From Corynebacterium suedekumii (GTDB lineage Bacteria; Actinomycetota; Actinomycetes; Mycobacteriales; Mycobacteriaceae), in NCBI RefSeq assembly GCF_030252185.1, contig NZ_CP126970.1, positions 248,001 to 312,000 on the forward strand: a DNA stretch of 64,000 nucleotides, given 5' to 3'. The position numbers and the translations under genes are program-made. Shown here piece by piece: positions 39,252-48,466 of this stretch. Within the stretch, counting starts at the first letter, position 1. Each line of letters begins with the position of its first letter. The notes beneath the pieces were generated by a model. The model searched no databases. It saw nothing but the letters and a program-made list of their open reading frames with translations, and was not told where the DNA came from.

Positions 39252-40004
39252 GTGCGCATTCCTCGTCTGCCCCTGATCCTCGTCACCGTGCTCGCGGTGC
39301 TGCTCGGCGTCGGGTGGCTCGGGGACAGTATCGCGGCCTCGAGGGTGGAGCGGAACATCTCGGCGCAGGTGGAGGATGTCGCCCGGCTGGAGGTCAGCCC
39401 CAGCGTCTATGTCGGTGGCGTGCCCTACCTGCTGGCGTTGTTCACCGGGGAGATCCCCTCGGTGGAGGTCACGGCGCTGGATGTGGATGTCGCCGGGCTC
39501 GGCATGGTCAATGCGACGACCCGGGTCAAGCAGGTCACGGTGACGCCGGAGCAGGTGCGTTCCGGGGACATCGAGGGCGCGCCCGCCGAACTCATGTCGC
39601 GCACCATCGGCCTGGACGGGGTCTCCTTCGGGCATCTACTCGACATGACGGACCTGGACATCGCGAACCCCTACGACATCTCCCCGGCCGGCGGTTCCGT
39701 GACGGAGGCGCAGCTGACCGGCACCCCGCCGGGGTTCGAGGACCCCGTCTCCGTCGTGGTCTCCCTGCGCCTGGTGGGCGAGATGTTCCACATGGAGCCG
39801 GTGACGCTTGTCGACGCCCCCACAGGCCGCGAGGACGACGTCCGCGCCGCGTTCACCTACTCCCTGGACACCCGGCGCCTCCCGCTGGCGGGCCGCGCCA
39901 GCTCAGTCGTCCTCGGCGGGGGTTCCATCTACTTCGAGGCGCAGCGGCACAACGTCCGTGTCCGCGTCGTCGATCTCTCCCCCGTCGAGGTCACCCGGCC
40001 CTGA
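39252..40004 (+). CDS. DUF2993 (LmeA-like) exported lipid-binding-type protein
   Basis: 250 residues with an N-terminal membrane segment/signal (LILVTVLAVLLGVGWLG) and then the DUF2993 domain beginning NISAQVEDVARLEVSPSVYVGGVPYLLALFTGEIPSVEVTALDV. Proteins of this family resemble lipid-binding tubular domains; the mycobacterial member LmeA acts in lipomannan elongation. The function of this gene is inferred only at family level. GTG 39252 follows TACGAT (39240-39245) by 6 nt. It ends 6 bp before the convergent lipid-kinase gene. Confidence 0.8.
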   Translation: MRIPRLPLILVTVLAVLLGVGWLGDSIAASRVERNISAQVEDVARLEVSPSVYVGGVPYLLALFTGEIPSVEVTALDVDVAGLGMVNATTRVKQVTVTPEQVRSGDIEGAPAELMSRTIGLDGVSFGHLLDMTDLDIANPYDISPAGGSVTEAQLTGTPPGFEDPVSVVVSLRLVGEMFHMEPVTLVDAPTGREDDVRAAFTYSLDTRRLPLAGRASSVVLGGGSIYFEAQRHNVRVRVVDLSPVEVTRP

Positions 40005-40010
40005 CCCGGG

Positions 40011-41049
40011 TCAGTGGATGCGGATGAGGTCGCGCAGCACCTGCCGCCACGTCCGGGAACTGACCGGGTAGGGGTCCTGCGGCGCGTAGACCTCGAGGGC
40101 GGCCGGCCGGCTGCCCAGGACCGCCCGCTCGAACTCGCCCTCGAACTCGCCGTCCGCCTGGAAACTCTCCGGGCGGGGGCAGGTGAGGGTGACGTCGGTG
40201 GCGTCGTCGAAACGCACGATGCGGGCGTCCAGCCAGCGCCGCACGCGGGGATGATGCCCGAAGCCGATGAGGTGGAGCATGCTCGCGGCGCCCCGCGGGC
40301 CTCGGAGATCGGTGATCCCGAACAGTCCCAGCCCGACGTCGAAGGAGTTGCGCGGGTTGGTCACCACCGGCAGCGGGCCGAGGAACGTCCACGGGTTGGT
40401 GTTGGACACCGCGAAGGCGGGCACCCCCGACAGCGCCAGGGTGCGCCCGTCCGCGGCGCGGGCCCGCACGTCGATGCTCGGGGGATGACGCTGGCCGCGG
40501 GTCCAGGCCAGCGCCGCGACGGCGAGGTAGCGCAGCGGGGTGGCGGCGAACCCCTCCCCGGGCCTGATCCACCCGGGCGATGACGTCGGCGTCCATGCCG
40601 AAGCTGGCGTTGACCGCGAACCACCGGTCGTTCCACGTGCCCAGGCAGATGGAGCGCCGCAGATTCCGGCGCAGCAGGCCGGCGAGCATCATCGCCGCCG
40701 CCACCGGTGAGGGCGGGAAGCCGAGTGCCCGGGCGAAGACGTTGGCTGAACCGGTGGGGATGACCGCCACCGCGGGGATGGTCCGGGGATCGGGGGCGGG
40801 CCCGGCATCGGCCGGGCCGAGCAGGCCGTTGACCACCTCATTGACCGTGCCGTCGCCGCCGACGGCGATGACCAGGTCGACCGTCTCCCGGGTCAGCCCC
40901 GTGCACAGTTCCTCCGCGTGCCCGCGGTGGTGGGTGAACACGCCCCGCAGGCGCAGCCCCTCGACCGACCGCAGCACGGGGATGATCCGCCGGAACAGGC
41001 CGGCATGCTGGGTGGTGGAGTACGGGTTGGCGATGAGCAGGACGCGCAC
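40011..41049 (-). pseudogene. Diacylglycerol/sphingosine kinase-like gene, frameshifted
   Basis: The first frame (GTG 41049 onward) has the lipid kinase N-terminus MRVLLIANPYSTTQHAGLFRRIIPVL, the nucleotide loop VIAVGGDGTVNEVVNGLLG and IPTGSANVFARALGFP. It loses similarity near 40555. The next frame continues EGFAATPLRYLAVAALAW then SGVPAFAVSNTNPWTFLGPLPV and ends at 40011. Removing one base of the C4 run at 40556-40559 (G4 on the coding strand) joins them into about 345 residues. The kinase family phosphorylates diacylglycerol or phosphatidylinositol precursors. TAGGCT lies 6 nt before the GTG. The frameshift may be real or a sequencing artefact. Confidence 0.85.
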
Positions 41050-41055
41050 GGATTC

Positions 41056-41080
41056 AGCCTAGTGGCCCATTCACTAGGCT
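41056..41080. promoter_or_regulatory. Palindromic divergent -10 boxes
   Basis: AGCCTAGTG (41056-41064) and CACTAGGCT (41072-41080) are exact 9-bp complements around a 7-nt spacer. Each outer end is a TAGGCT -10 box, one 6 nt before the kinase GTG, the other 7 nt before ATG 41088. Both genes would be leaderless, and each -35 would overlap the other promoter's -10. Confidence 0.65.
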
Positions 41081-41087
41081 GGGGCGC

Positions 41088-41810
41088 ATGAACGACGACA
41101 CGAACACCCCCGACAACCCCAACGAGAACGTCAACGACACTCCGGGCGACGCCGCTGCGGCCGCCGGCACCGGTGGCCCGACTGAGGGTCCTGCCCCGAT
41201 CAACGGCAACGACGCCGTCAACCTCGCCGCCGAGCAGTCCAAGTCCACGGCGCACCGCAACATCCCCTCGCTGGATCTCGGCGAGCTGCCCATTCCGGAC
41301 GACACCGCCAACCTCCGCCAGGGGCCGAACCTGCACGACGGCCTGCTGGCCCTGCTGCCGCTGGTCGGCGTGTGGCGTGGTGAGGGCCAGGCCGACACCG
41401 CGGACGGCGAGTACGCCTTCGGCCAGCAGATCATCTTCGCCCACGACGGCGAGAACTACCTCACCTTCGAGTCCCGCCTGTGGAAGCTCGACGACGAGGG
41501 CAACCCCGTCGGCCCGGACCAGCGCGAGACCGGTTTCTGGCGGATCTCCCTGTCCGATGAGATCGAGGTGACCTGCACCCACTCCACCGGTGTGGTGGAG
41601 ATCTACTACGGTGAGCCGGTCAACGAGCGCGCCTGGGAGATCGAGTCCGCCTCGACGATGGTCACCGCCACCGGCCCGGAGACCCTCGGCCCCGGCAAGC
41701 GTCTCTACGGTCTCATGCCGAACAACGACCTCGGCTGGGTGGACGAGCGCCTGGTCGACGGTGAGATGAAGCCGCGGATGTCCGCGCAGCTCAAGCGCGT
41801 CGCCGGCTAG
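41088..41810 (+). CDS. Nitrobindin-like beta-barrel protein (FABP family) lacking the haem His
   Basis: 240 residues. After a ~70-residue Asn/Asp/Ala/Gly-rich N-terminal extension comes the ten-stranded barrel with the GxWxGxG signature in LPLVGVWRGEGQADTADGEY, then IIFAHDGENYLTFESRLWKL, ETGFWRISL and THSTGVVEIYYG. In mycobacterial nitrobindin the proximal haem ligand is a His near the C-terminus in a DHLAAVL segment; here the aligned segment is PRMSAQL, so that His is absent. Haem or NO chemistry is therefore doubtful. Leaderless start after TAGGCT. Its TAG overlaps the stop of the convergent gene. Confidence 0.82.
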   Translation: MNDDTNTPDNPNENVNDTPGDAAAAAGTGGPTEGPAPINGNDAVNLAAEQSKSTAHRNIPSLDLGELPIPDDTANLRQGPNLHDGLLALLPLVGVWRGEGQADTADGEYAFGQQIIFAHDGENYLTFESRLWKLDDEGNPVGPDQRETGFWRISLSDEIEVTCTHSTGVVEIYYGEPVNERAWEIESASTMVTATGPETLGPGKRLYGLMPNNDLGWVDERLVDGEMKPRMSAQLKRVAG

Positions 41811-42726
41811 GAGCCCAGTGCCTGGTTGATCAGCTCCCTGATTTCCGCCTCGTTGGCGGGGGCCGGGAGTTTCTTTCCGTCGATGGCGGTGACGCGGGTG
41901 GCCACCCGCACGGAGCTGACGAGCCAGACCGACTCGGCGTCGAGAAGCCGGTCCACCGTCATGTCCTTGGTCTTGCAGCGCCAGCCGTGCTTCTCCGCGT
42001 AGCTGAACAGGGCGGCCTGGGTGGTTCCGGGGAGGATGTCGCCGCCGGGGGTGGGGGTGCGGAGTTTGCCGCCGGAGCGGACGGTCACCACCGTCGACGT
42101 CGCCCCCTCGAGCACGCGGCCGGAGGCGGGGTCGACGTAGATGACGTCGTCGAAGCCGTGGGAACGGGCGTAGCGCAGGGCCGCCATGTTCGCCGCGTAG
42201 TTGAGGGTCTTCGCCCCGACGGTCAGCCACGGGGCGGGATCGGCCCGGTCCCCGAGGTGGCCTCGTCCACGCCGGGCAGGGCGGTGTTGATGGAGTAGCC
42301 GCGCGGGGCGGTCATCACGCGCACGCCGTTGTCCCGCTGGGCGATGACCTTCGGGGAGACGCCACGCAGCGTCAACCAGGCGGACGGCCGGTCGAGGCCC
42401 TCGCGGCCGCGGGTGTAGGTCCACACGCAGGTGGCGTCCGCGTCGGACTGCCCGGCCCATTCCTCGGCGGCCTCGAGGGTCGCCTGCTTCCACCGGGCCT
42501 GCCCGGGGTCGGGCAGTTCCAGGAGGCGGGCCGAGGCCCGGAAGCGTTCCATGTGCCGCTCCACGTTCGCCGGACGGCCGTCGCGGATGAGCAGGGTCTC
42601 GAAGATCCCGTCGCCACGGGTGACGGCCGCGTCGTCCCAGAACACCATGGGCAGGGAGGGATTGTGCCGGCGAATGGACCCGCCGTAGGGCTCGACGATG
42701 TAGATGACGGGGGCGTGTGAGTCCAT
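41807..42726 (-). pseudogene. Class IV aminotransferase / aminodeoxychorismate lyase-like gene, frameshifted
   Basis: The first frame begins at 42726 and covers MVFWDDAAVTRGDGIFETLLIRDGRPANVERHMERF and WLTLRGVSP up to about 42254. The second resumes DRADPAPWLTVGAKTLNYAANMAALRYARSHGFDDVIYVD (PLP Lys in GAKTLNY), EGATSTVVTV and PGGDILPGTTQAAL, ending at 41807. One missing base at the C4 run 42250-42253 explains the shift. The family includes PabC (folate) and branched-chain or D-amino acid aminotransferases; pairing with folate-binding ygfZ favours a PabC-like role. A TAATCA/CATAAT box lies 6-8 nt before the start. Real mutation or sequencing error. Confidence 0.85.
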
Positions 42727-42768
42727 AGGCTCTGATTATGCCCGCTCCGGCGGGTTACCATCGGAATC

Positions 42769-43860
42769 GTGACTTCCACCTCCGCTCCGTACCGTTCCCC
42801 GCTCCTCGACCGACCCGGCGCCGCCGAATCCCAGGACGCTGATGTGGTCGATGCCGCGGGCGTCGCCTGGCACTACGGCGACCCACTGGGTGAGCAGCGT
42901 GCCGCCCATGATGGCGGCATCGTCGTGGACCGTTCCCACCGCCGGGTGCTGAAGGTGTCCGGCCCGGATTCCGCGGGATTCCTCAATAATCTGCTCTCCC
43001 AGAAGGTGGATGACGCCCCGGACGGCTTCGCCGCTTCCGCCCTTGACCTGGACATTCAGGGCCACATCCTCCACCACGCGGACCTCGTGCGCGTGGGCGG
43101 GGACTTCTACCTCGACCTGCCCGACGCGCAGGCCGTCACCTTCGCCGACTTCCTCCGCAGGATGATCTTCTGGTCCCAGGTGGAGGTCGACGACACCGAT
43201 CTCGCCGTGCTCACCCTCCTCGGACCGGCGCTTGTCGACGCCCCCGCGGACCGGGGAGTGCCCACCCTCGCCGCCCGCACCGTGGGCTGGGGTGGCATCG
43301 CCCGCCGGGACCTGCTGGTCGAGCGCGCGGACCTGCCCGCGGCCGTCGACGCACTGGTCAACGGCGGTGCGACCCTCGCCGGGCTCATGGCCTTCACCGC
43401 CGAGCGGGTCCGTGCCCTCGAACCGGAGCTGGCCGCCGACCTCGACGACAGGTCCATCCCCCACGAGGTCCCCGCCTGGATCGGCCGGGGCGACCATGCC
43501 GGCGCCGTGCACCTGGAGAAGGGCTGCTACCGAGGCCAGGAGACCGTCGCCCGCGTGGAGAATCTCGGCCGCTCCCCCCGCCTGCTGGTCATGCTCCAGC
43601 TCGACGGCTCCGCCCCGGAGACCCCCACGCCGGGGACGGCGATCACCGCGACGGGCGGTGGCCGCGCCGTCGGCCGCCTGGGCACCGTCGTCCACGACTG
43701 TGATTTCGGACCCGTCGCCCTGGCCCTGGTCAAGCGCAGCGCCCTCGGCGGCCAGCTGCTCATCGGCGAGGTGGCCGCGATGGTGGATCCGTCGTCCATC
43801 CCGACCGAGGAGGGCGAGAAGGCCGGACGCGCGGCGATCAACCGCCTCAAAGGTCTCTAA
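42769..43860 (+). CDS. ygfZ: Folate-binding iron-sulfur cluster assembly factor YgfZ
   Basis: 363 residues of the aminomethyltransferase-like fold. The diagnostic motif KGCYRGQETVAR (K-G-C-Y-x-G-Q-E) lies near residue 250, with VDRSHRRVLKVSGPDSAGFLNNLLS at the N-terminal side. YgfZ binds tetrahydrofolate and helps maintain certain Fe-S enzymes. GTG 42769 lies 7 nt after TACCAT (42756-42761) with no ribosome-binding site, so a leaderless transcript is likely. Divergent from the class IV aminotransferase gene with 42 bp between starts. The 215-bp region after its stop shows no gene; TATTGT at 43983-43988 might be the -10 for the next gene. Confidence 0.92.
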   Translation: MTSTSAPYRSPLLDRPGAAESQDADVVDAAGVAWHYGDPLGEQRAAHDGGIVVDRSHRRVLKVSGPDSAGFLNNLLSQKVDDAPDGFAASALDLDIQGHILHHADLVRVGGDFYLDLPDAQAVTFADFLRRMIFWSQVEVDDTDLAVLTLLGPALVDAPADRGVPTLAARTVGWGGIARRDLLVERADLPAAVDALVNGGATLAGLMAFTAERVRALEPELAADLDDRSIPHEVPAWIGRGDHAGAVHLEKGCYRGQETVARVENLGRSPRLLVMLQLDGSAPETPTPGTAITATGGGRAVGRLGTVVHDCDFGPVALALVKRSALGGQLLIGEVAAMVDPSSIPTEEGEKAGRAAINRLKGL

Positions 43861-44075
43861 GGGCACGCCCTCCACTACCCCCGGCTGCCCCCAGATTCGT
43901 CACAGTTATCTTGCGTATTCCCCTATAGATCCCGCCAAAGTCCAGCTCAGGGGGACGGTGAGGAATTTTCAGGCGGCACAGGCTATTGTGTTCTACAGGA
44001 ATACACACAGACGTAAAGCCGATGGGGCATCCGAATTCCCTGGATAGCCTTCACATACCTCAAGGGGGTCAGGCC

Positions 44076-44303
44076 ATGGGACGCGGTCGCGCAAAGGCAA
44101 AGCAGACCAAGGTTGCTCGCCAGCTCAAGTACAACACGCCCGAGATGGATCTGGATTCACTCCAGCGCGAGCTCGCCTCGCAAAGCCCTCGCAGCACGTA
44201 TCAGAACTCCGCAGACGACGAGGACTACGACCAGTACGCGGACTACGCTGACTGGTCCGACGATGAGGATGACTCGAGCGCACCGTCTCGTCGCGCACGG
44301 TGA
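44076..44303 (+). CDS. DUF3073 small highly charged protein
   Basis: 75 residues: a basic N-terminus GRGRAKAKQTKVARQLKYNTPEMDLDSLQREL followed by an acidic Asp/Tyr-rich tail (DDEDYDQYADYADWSDDEDD) and a basic end. The GRGRAKAKQTKVARxLKYxxP start is the DUF3073 hallmark, conserved across actinobacteria with unknown function. ATG 44076 has AAGGGGG about 8-13 nt upstream. Convergent with purM. Confidence 0.88.
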   Translation: MGRGRAKAKQTKVARQLKYNTPEMDLDSLQRELASQSPRSTYQNSADDEDYDQYADYADWSDDEDDSSAPSRRAR

Positions 44304-44331
44304 CCCACCTCCGCTAGACATTCCGACGCAC

Positions 44332-44372
44332 AACGCCGCACCCTCTCCCCTTTCCTGGGAGGGTGCGGCGTT
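44332..44372. terminator. Terminator between the DUF3073 gene and purM
   Basis: AACGCCGCACCCTC pairs with GAGGGTGCGGCGTT around a CCC..GGG-closed loop containing CTTTCCT. It lies between two convergent stops. Confidence 0.75.
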
Positions 44373-44387
44373 CGGCGTATGCCGGTT

Positions 44388-45458
44388 CTAGTAACCCTGG
44401 TGATCCCCACGGAGGGCGGCGCGGGTGGTCTCCCCGTCGGTGGCGGTGCGGACCTCGCCGAGGACCCAGGCGTCGATGTGGCGGGCGGTGAGCATGGCCA
44501 GGGCGCGGTCGCGGTCCCGCGGGGACACGACGGCGACCATGCCGACACCCATGTTGAAGGTCTTCTCCATCTCCTCGCGGGAGACCTTGCCCAGGTCGGC
44601 GATGGTGCGGAAGATCTGCCCCGGGGTCCAGGTGCCGCGGGACATGTCGGCGACCAGGCCCTCGGGCATAATGCGCTCCATGTTGCCGGCCAGGCCACCA
44701 CCGGTGACGTGGCAGAAGGTCCGGACCTCGCACTCGTTGGCCAGGGCCAGGCAGTCCTTGGCGTAGATGCGGGTCGGCTCGAGCATCTCCTCGCCGAGGG
44801 TACGGCCGAGTTCCTCGATGTAGCCGTCGAGCGGCAGGCCGGCCTTCTCCAGGAGGACGTGGCGGGCGAGCGAGTAGCCGTTGGAGTGCAGGCCGGAGGA
44901 GGCCATGCCGATGATGATGTCGCCCGAACGGACACGGTCCGGGCCGAGGAGGTCGGCGGCCTCGACGACGCCGACGGCGGTGGCCGAGACGTCGTACTCA
45001 CCCTCGGCCATGAGGCCCGGGTGCTCGGCGGTCTCGCCGCCCAGGAGGGCACAGCCGGCCTGGACACAGCCCTCGGCGATGCCGGCCACGATCTGGGCGA
45101 CGTGCTCCGGCACCACCTTGCCGATGGCGATGTAGTCCTGCAGGAACAGCGGCTCCGCGCCACACACGACGAGGTCATCGACGCACATGGCCACCAGGTC
45201 GATGCCGATGGTGTCGTGCTTGTCCATGGCCTGGGCGACGGCGAGCTTGGTGCCCACGCCATCGGAACCGGCGGCGAGCAGGGGCTCCTTGTACTCACCC
45301 AGTGCGAACAGGCCGGCGAATCCGCCGAGGCTGCCACGGACCTCGGGGCGGGTGGCCTTCTTGGCCAGGGGGGCGAACAGTTCGACGGCGCGGTCGCCGG
45401 CCTCGATGTCCACGCCAGCGGCGGCGTAGGAGGCACCCTGGTTGTCGGTCTCACTCAT
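44388..45458 (-). CDS. purM: Phosphoribosylformylglycinamidine cyclo-ligase
   Basis: Fifth step of purine synthesis: closes FGAM to aminoimidazole ribotide with ATP. 356 residues with SYAAAGVDIEAGDRAVE, GSDGVGTKLAVAQAMDKHDTIGIDLVAMCVDDLVVCGAEPLFLQDY, LLGGETAEHPGL, GMASSGLHSNGYSLAR and THVTGGG-type (FCHVTGGGLAGN), all PurM-specific. It follows purF on the same strand with 55 bp between them, the usual purF-purM arrangement. Confidence 0.97.
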   Translation of the reverse strand: MSETDNQGASYAAAGVDIEAGDRAVELFAPLAKKATRPEVRGSLGGFAGLFALGEYKEPLLAAGSDGVGTKLAVAQAMDKHDTIGIDLVAMCVDDLVVCGAEPLFLQDYIAIGKVVPEHVAQIVAGIAEGCVQAGCALLGGETAEHPGLMAEGEYDVSATAVGVVEAADLLGPDRVRSGDIIIGMASSGLHSNGYSLARHVLLEKAGLPLDGYIEELGRTLGEEMLEPTRIYAKDCLALANECEVRTFCHVTGGGLAGNMERIMPEGLVADMSRGTWTPGQIFRTIADLGKVSREEMEKTFNMGVGMVAVVSPRDRDRALAMLTARHIDAWVLGEVRTATDGETTRAALRGDHQGY

Positions 45459-45513
45459 GATTCGTCGTGTCTCTTTTCGTTCTGGAGTCAGGCGGGGTCA
45501 GGCGGGGAAGTGA

Positions 45514-47014
45514 TCAGGCCTGCTGCGATTCGAGCAGGCCGGCCACCAGGTCGGCGTTGGGGTTACCCTGCGGCAGTCCGAGGGGGTACTTGCCGTCAAA
45601 GCAGGCACGGCACAGCTGATCGGCGGGTTGTTCGGTCGCCTCGGTCATCTCCTCGAGGGAGACGAAGCCGAGGGAGTCCGCCCCGATGGCGCTGCGGATC
45701 GACTCGATCATCGCCGCCTCATTGTCCCCGTTGCCGGTGACGGCGTTGGCGATGAGCTCACCCGGGCTGGCAAAGTCGATGCCGTAGAAGCACGGCCACT
45801 TCACCGGCGGGGAGGCGATCCGCACGTGCACCTCGGCGGCGCCGGCCTCCCGCAGCATGCGGATGAGCGCCCGCTGGGTGTTGCCGCGGACGATGGAGTC
45901 ATCCACCACGATGAGCCGCTTGCCGGCGATGACCTCCCGCAGCGGGTTGAGCTTGAGGCGGATACCCAGCTGACGGAGGGTCTGCGACGGCTGGATGAAG
46001 GTGCGGCCGACGTAGGCGTTCTTCACTAGGCCCTGGCCGAAGGGGATCCCCGACTCGCGGGCGTACCCCACGGCCGCCGGGGTGCCGGAGTCCGGCACCG
46101 GGATGACCAGGTCACCGTCGGTGGGGAATTCGCGGGCCAGGCGGCGACCGATCTCGATCTCGGGTCGCGTTGACCGAGCGGTTCCGGATGACCGAGTCCG
46201 GGCGGGCGAGGTAAACGTACTCGAAGATGCAGCCCTTGTGCGTGGTCTCGGCGAAACGCACGGTCCGGACCCCGGATTCGTCGATGGCCACCAGCTCGCC
46301 GGGTTCGATCTCCCGGACGAAGGCGGCGCCGACGATGTCGAGTGCACAGGTCTCGGAGGCGACCACCCAGCCACGGTCGAGACGGCCGAGGACGAGCGGG
46401 CGCACCCCGTGCGGGTCGCGCGCCGCGTAGAGGGTGTGTCCGTCGGTGAAGGTGAGACAGAAGGCGCCCTTGACCCGGGGCAGCAGATCTTTGGCCGCGT
46501 CGAACACGGAGCGGCCCTCGGTGACGTCGGAGGCCAGCAGCGCCGTGATGATCGCGGAGTCGGAGGACGCGATCTTCGGGTCCGTCAGGCCTTTCTCCAC
46601 GGCCTCCTCGTGCAGTTCCACGAAGTTGATGAGGTTGCCGTTGTGCCCCAGGGTCACATCCGTGCCGTCCGGCGCGGTCTGGAACATCGGCTGGACGTTC
46701 TCCCAGCTCTTGCCACCGGCGGTGGAGTAGCGGGTATGCCCGATGGCGATGTCACCGTGGAGGGCGTCGAGCGAGGACTCGTCGAAGATCTGGGAGACCA
46801 GACCCATGTCCTTGAACACGACGATCCGGTCGCCGTCACCGACGGCGATGCCGGCAGCCTCCTGGCCACGGTGCTGGAGGGCGAAGAGCCCGAAGTAGGT
46901 GAGCTTGGCGACTTCCTCGCCCGGGGCCCAGACACCGAAGACGCCGCATTCCTCGCGGGGTTCAGTCTCCCCACGGTCGTCGAAATCGGTCCGGGCACGG
47001 TCCTTGATTACCAC
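45514..47014 (-). pseudogene. purF: Amidophosphoribosyltransferase gene with a frameshift
   Basis: First step of purine synthesis (PRPP + Gln to phosphoribosylamine). Frame one (GTG 47014) has the propeptide-Cys start EPREECGVFGVWAPGEEVAKLTYFGLFALQHRGQEAAG, IGHTRYSTAG and YLARPDSVIRNRSVNATR. Similarity moves to another frame near 46151-46165, continuing EIGRRLAREFPTDGDLVIPVPDSGTPAAVGYARESG, IVVDDSIVRGNTQRALIRMLREAGA (PRPP loop) and ending at 45514. One extra base within the repeated GATCGAGATCGG explains the shift; the corrected length is about 499 residues. TACAGT lies 7 nt before GTG 47014. As the rest of the pathway is intact, sequencing error is likely. Confidence 0.9.
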
Positions 47015-47040
47015 GTGCCCAACTGTAGTCCGTCGGCCCG

Positions 47041-47424
47041 TCACAGACTAATGATCGGCAGCCAACGTCCGACCTCATGCGCCCGCGCTCCGGACGCCTC
47101 GACCTGCCCAGCGGCGACGGCGTCCGCGAAACTGACCTGCCCGGTCGCCAGGCGCAGCCACGTCCGCGGATCACACTCCACCACGTTCGGGGGTGTCCCC
47201 CGGGTGTGCGCGGGGCCGTCGATGCACTGCACCGCCACAAACGGGGGTACCCGCACCTCCACCGCATGGCCGGGCGCATCCTGGGCGAGCGTGCGGGCGG
47301 TGAGGCGGACGGCGTCGGCGAGCAGTGCACGTGCAGGCTTTTCGACGCCCCCGTCCCCCACAATCCAATCCCCCACCGCATCGACGGCGGCGCGGGTGGC
47401 GTTCGGGTCAGCGGATCGTGTCAT
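47041..47424 (-). CDS. Sterol carrier protein-like (SCP_3 type) small protein
   Basis: 127 residues: AVGDWIVGDGG at the start, then GHAVEVRVPPFVAVQCIDGPAHTRGTPPNVVECDPRTWLRLATGQVSFADAVAAGQVEASGARAHEVGRWLPI. The order of the beta-strand block, TWLRLATGQ and SGxRA-x-E-V-x-x-W-L-P is that of bacterial SCP-2-fold proteins commonly found beside purF. The ligand is unknown. TAGGAT (47438-47433) lies 8 nt before ATG 47424, so a leaderless start is likely. It precedes purF by 26 bp on the same strand and is divergent from the thioesterase gene. Confidence 0.85.
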   Translation of the reverse strand: MTRSADPNATRAAVDAVGDWIVGDGGVEKPARALLADAVRLTARTLAQDAPGHAVEVRVPPFVAVQCIDGPAHTRGTPPNVVECDPRTWLRLATGQVSFADAVAAGQVEASGARAHEVGRWLPIISL

Positions 47425-47458
47425 GGCAGTCGATCCTACTGGCGGTAGTCTGTTGCGC

Positions 47459-48454
47459 ATGCCGAATACCACCGTGAAGTCCCCGAAGGTCACCCTCCGT
47501 TTCCTCGCCGCCCCCACCGACGTGCTCATGGCGGGCAACCAGGGTGTCAGTGGCGGCCGGGTGCTCGAGTGGATCGACAAGGCGGCGTACGCGTGCGCCG
47601 TCCAGTGGTCCGCCACCTACTGTGTCACCGCCTACGTCGGCCACATCCACTTCACCCGCCCCATCCCCTCGGGCCACATGGTGGAGGTGCGCTCCCGGAT
47701 CGCCATGACCGGCCGGTCTTCCATGCACATCGTCAACGAGGTGTTCTCCGCCGACCCGCGCGAGGGTGTGTTCACCCGCGCCTGCGACTGCCTGGTCATC
47801 TTCGTGGCCAAGGACACCGCCACCGGCAAGACCCAGCCCGTGCCCGAGTTCGTGCCCGAGAACGACGAGGAACGCCGCGTCCTCGACGCCGCCGTCTCCC
47901 GCATCGACCTGCGCAAGGCCATCGAGGCCGAGATGGAGCAGCAGACCTACGACGGCCCCAGCGAGGCCCCCCGCCTCGTCCACCGTTTCCTGGCCAAGCC
48001 CACCGACGTCAACTGGGGCGGCAAGGTCCACGGCGGTACCGCCATGGAGTGGATCGACGAGGCCGGCGCCGCCTGCACCATGGAGTGGTCCGGCGAACAC
48101 ACGGTCGCCGTGTATGCCGGCGGCATCCGCTTCTACCGTCCCATCGCCATCGGTGACCTCATCGAGGTCGACGCGCGGATGATGCGCACCGACTCCCGTT
48201 CCATGCAGATGTCCATCCACGTCCGCTCCGGCAACCCGCGCGGCGGCCGGGAGCACCTGCAGACCGCCATCCACGCCACCGTCACCTACCTGGCGATGGA
48301 CGCCGACGGTAACGCCCTGCCCGCCCGCCAGTTCACCCCGCGCACTTCCGAGGACGTCCGCCTGTCAGAGCACGCGAAGAAGCTGCGCGAACTGCGGTCC
48401 GAGTACGCGCCCATGCCGCTCATCCCACTGGCTCGGCCGAACCACGTGGACTAG
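47459..48454 (+). CDS. Acyl-CoA thioesterase, tandem hot-dog
   Basis: 331 residues made of two hot-dog domains of the YciA/BFIT-like type, each with a V-x-G-G-x-x-L/M-E-W-I-D-E/K-A motif: NQGVSGGRVLEWIDKAAYACA (about 28-50) and NWGGKVHGGTAMEWIDEAGAACT (about 183-205). GHIHFTRPI and GGIRFYRPIAIGDLIEVDARM follow in each. The second copy has the expected acidic residue (WIDEAG) whereas the first has WIDKAA, so the catalytic residues may sit in one half. Hydrolyses acyl-CoA; chain length unknown. TAGTCT (47446-47451) ends 7 nt before ATG 47459. Confidence 0.9.
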   Translation: MPNTTVKSPKVTLRFLAAPTDVLMAGNQGVSGGRVLEWIDKAAYACAVQWSATYCVTAYVGHIHFTRPIPSGHMVEVRSRIAMTGRSSMHIVNEVFSADPREGVFTRACDCLVIFVAKDTATGKTQPVPEFVPENDEERRVLDAAVSRIDLRKAIEAEMEQQTYDGPSEAPRLVHRFLAKPTDVNWGGKVHGGTAMEWIDEAGAACTMEWSGEHTVAVYAGGIRFYRPIAIGDLIEVDARMMRTDSRSMQMSIHVRSGNPRGGREHLQTAIHATVTYLAMDADGNALPARQFTPRTSEDVRLSEHAKKLRELRSEYAPMPLIPLARPNHVD

Positions 48455-48466
48455 CAGCACCGCCGC

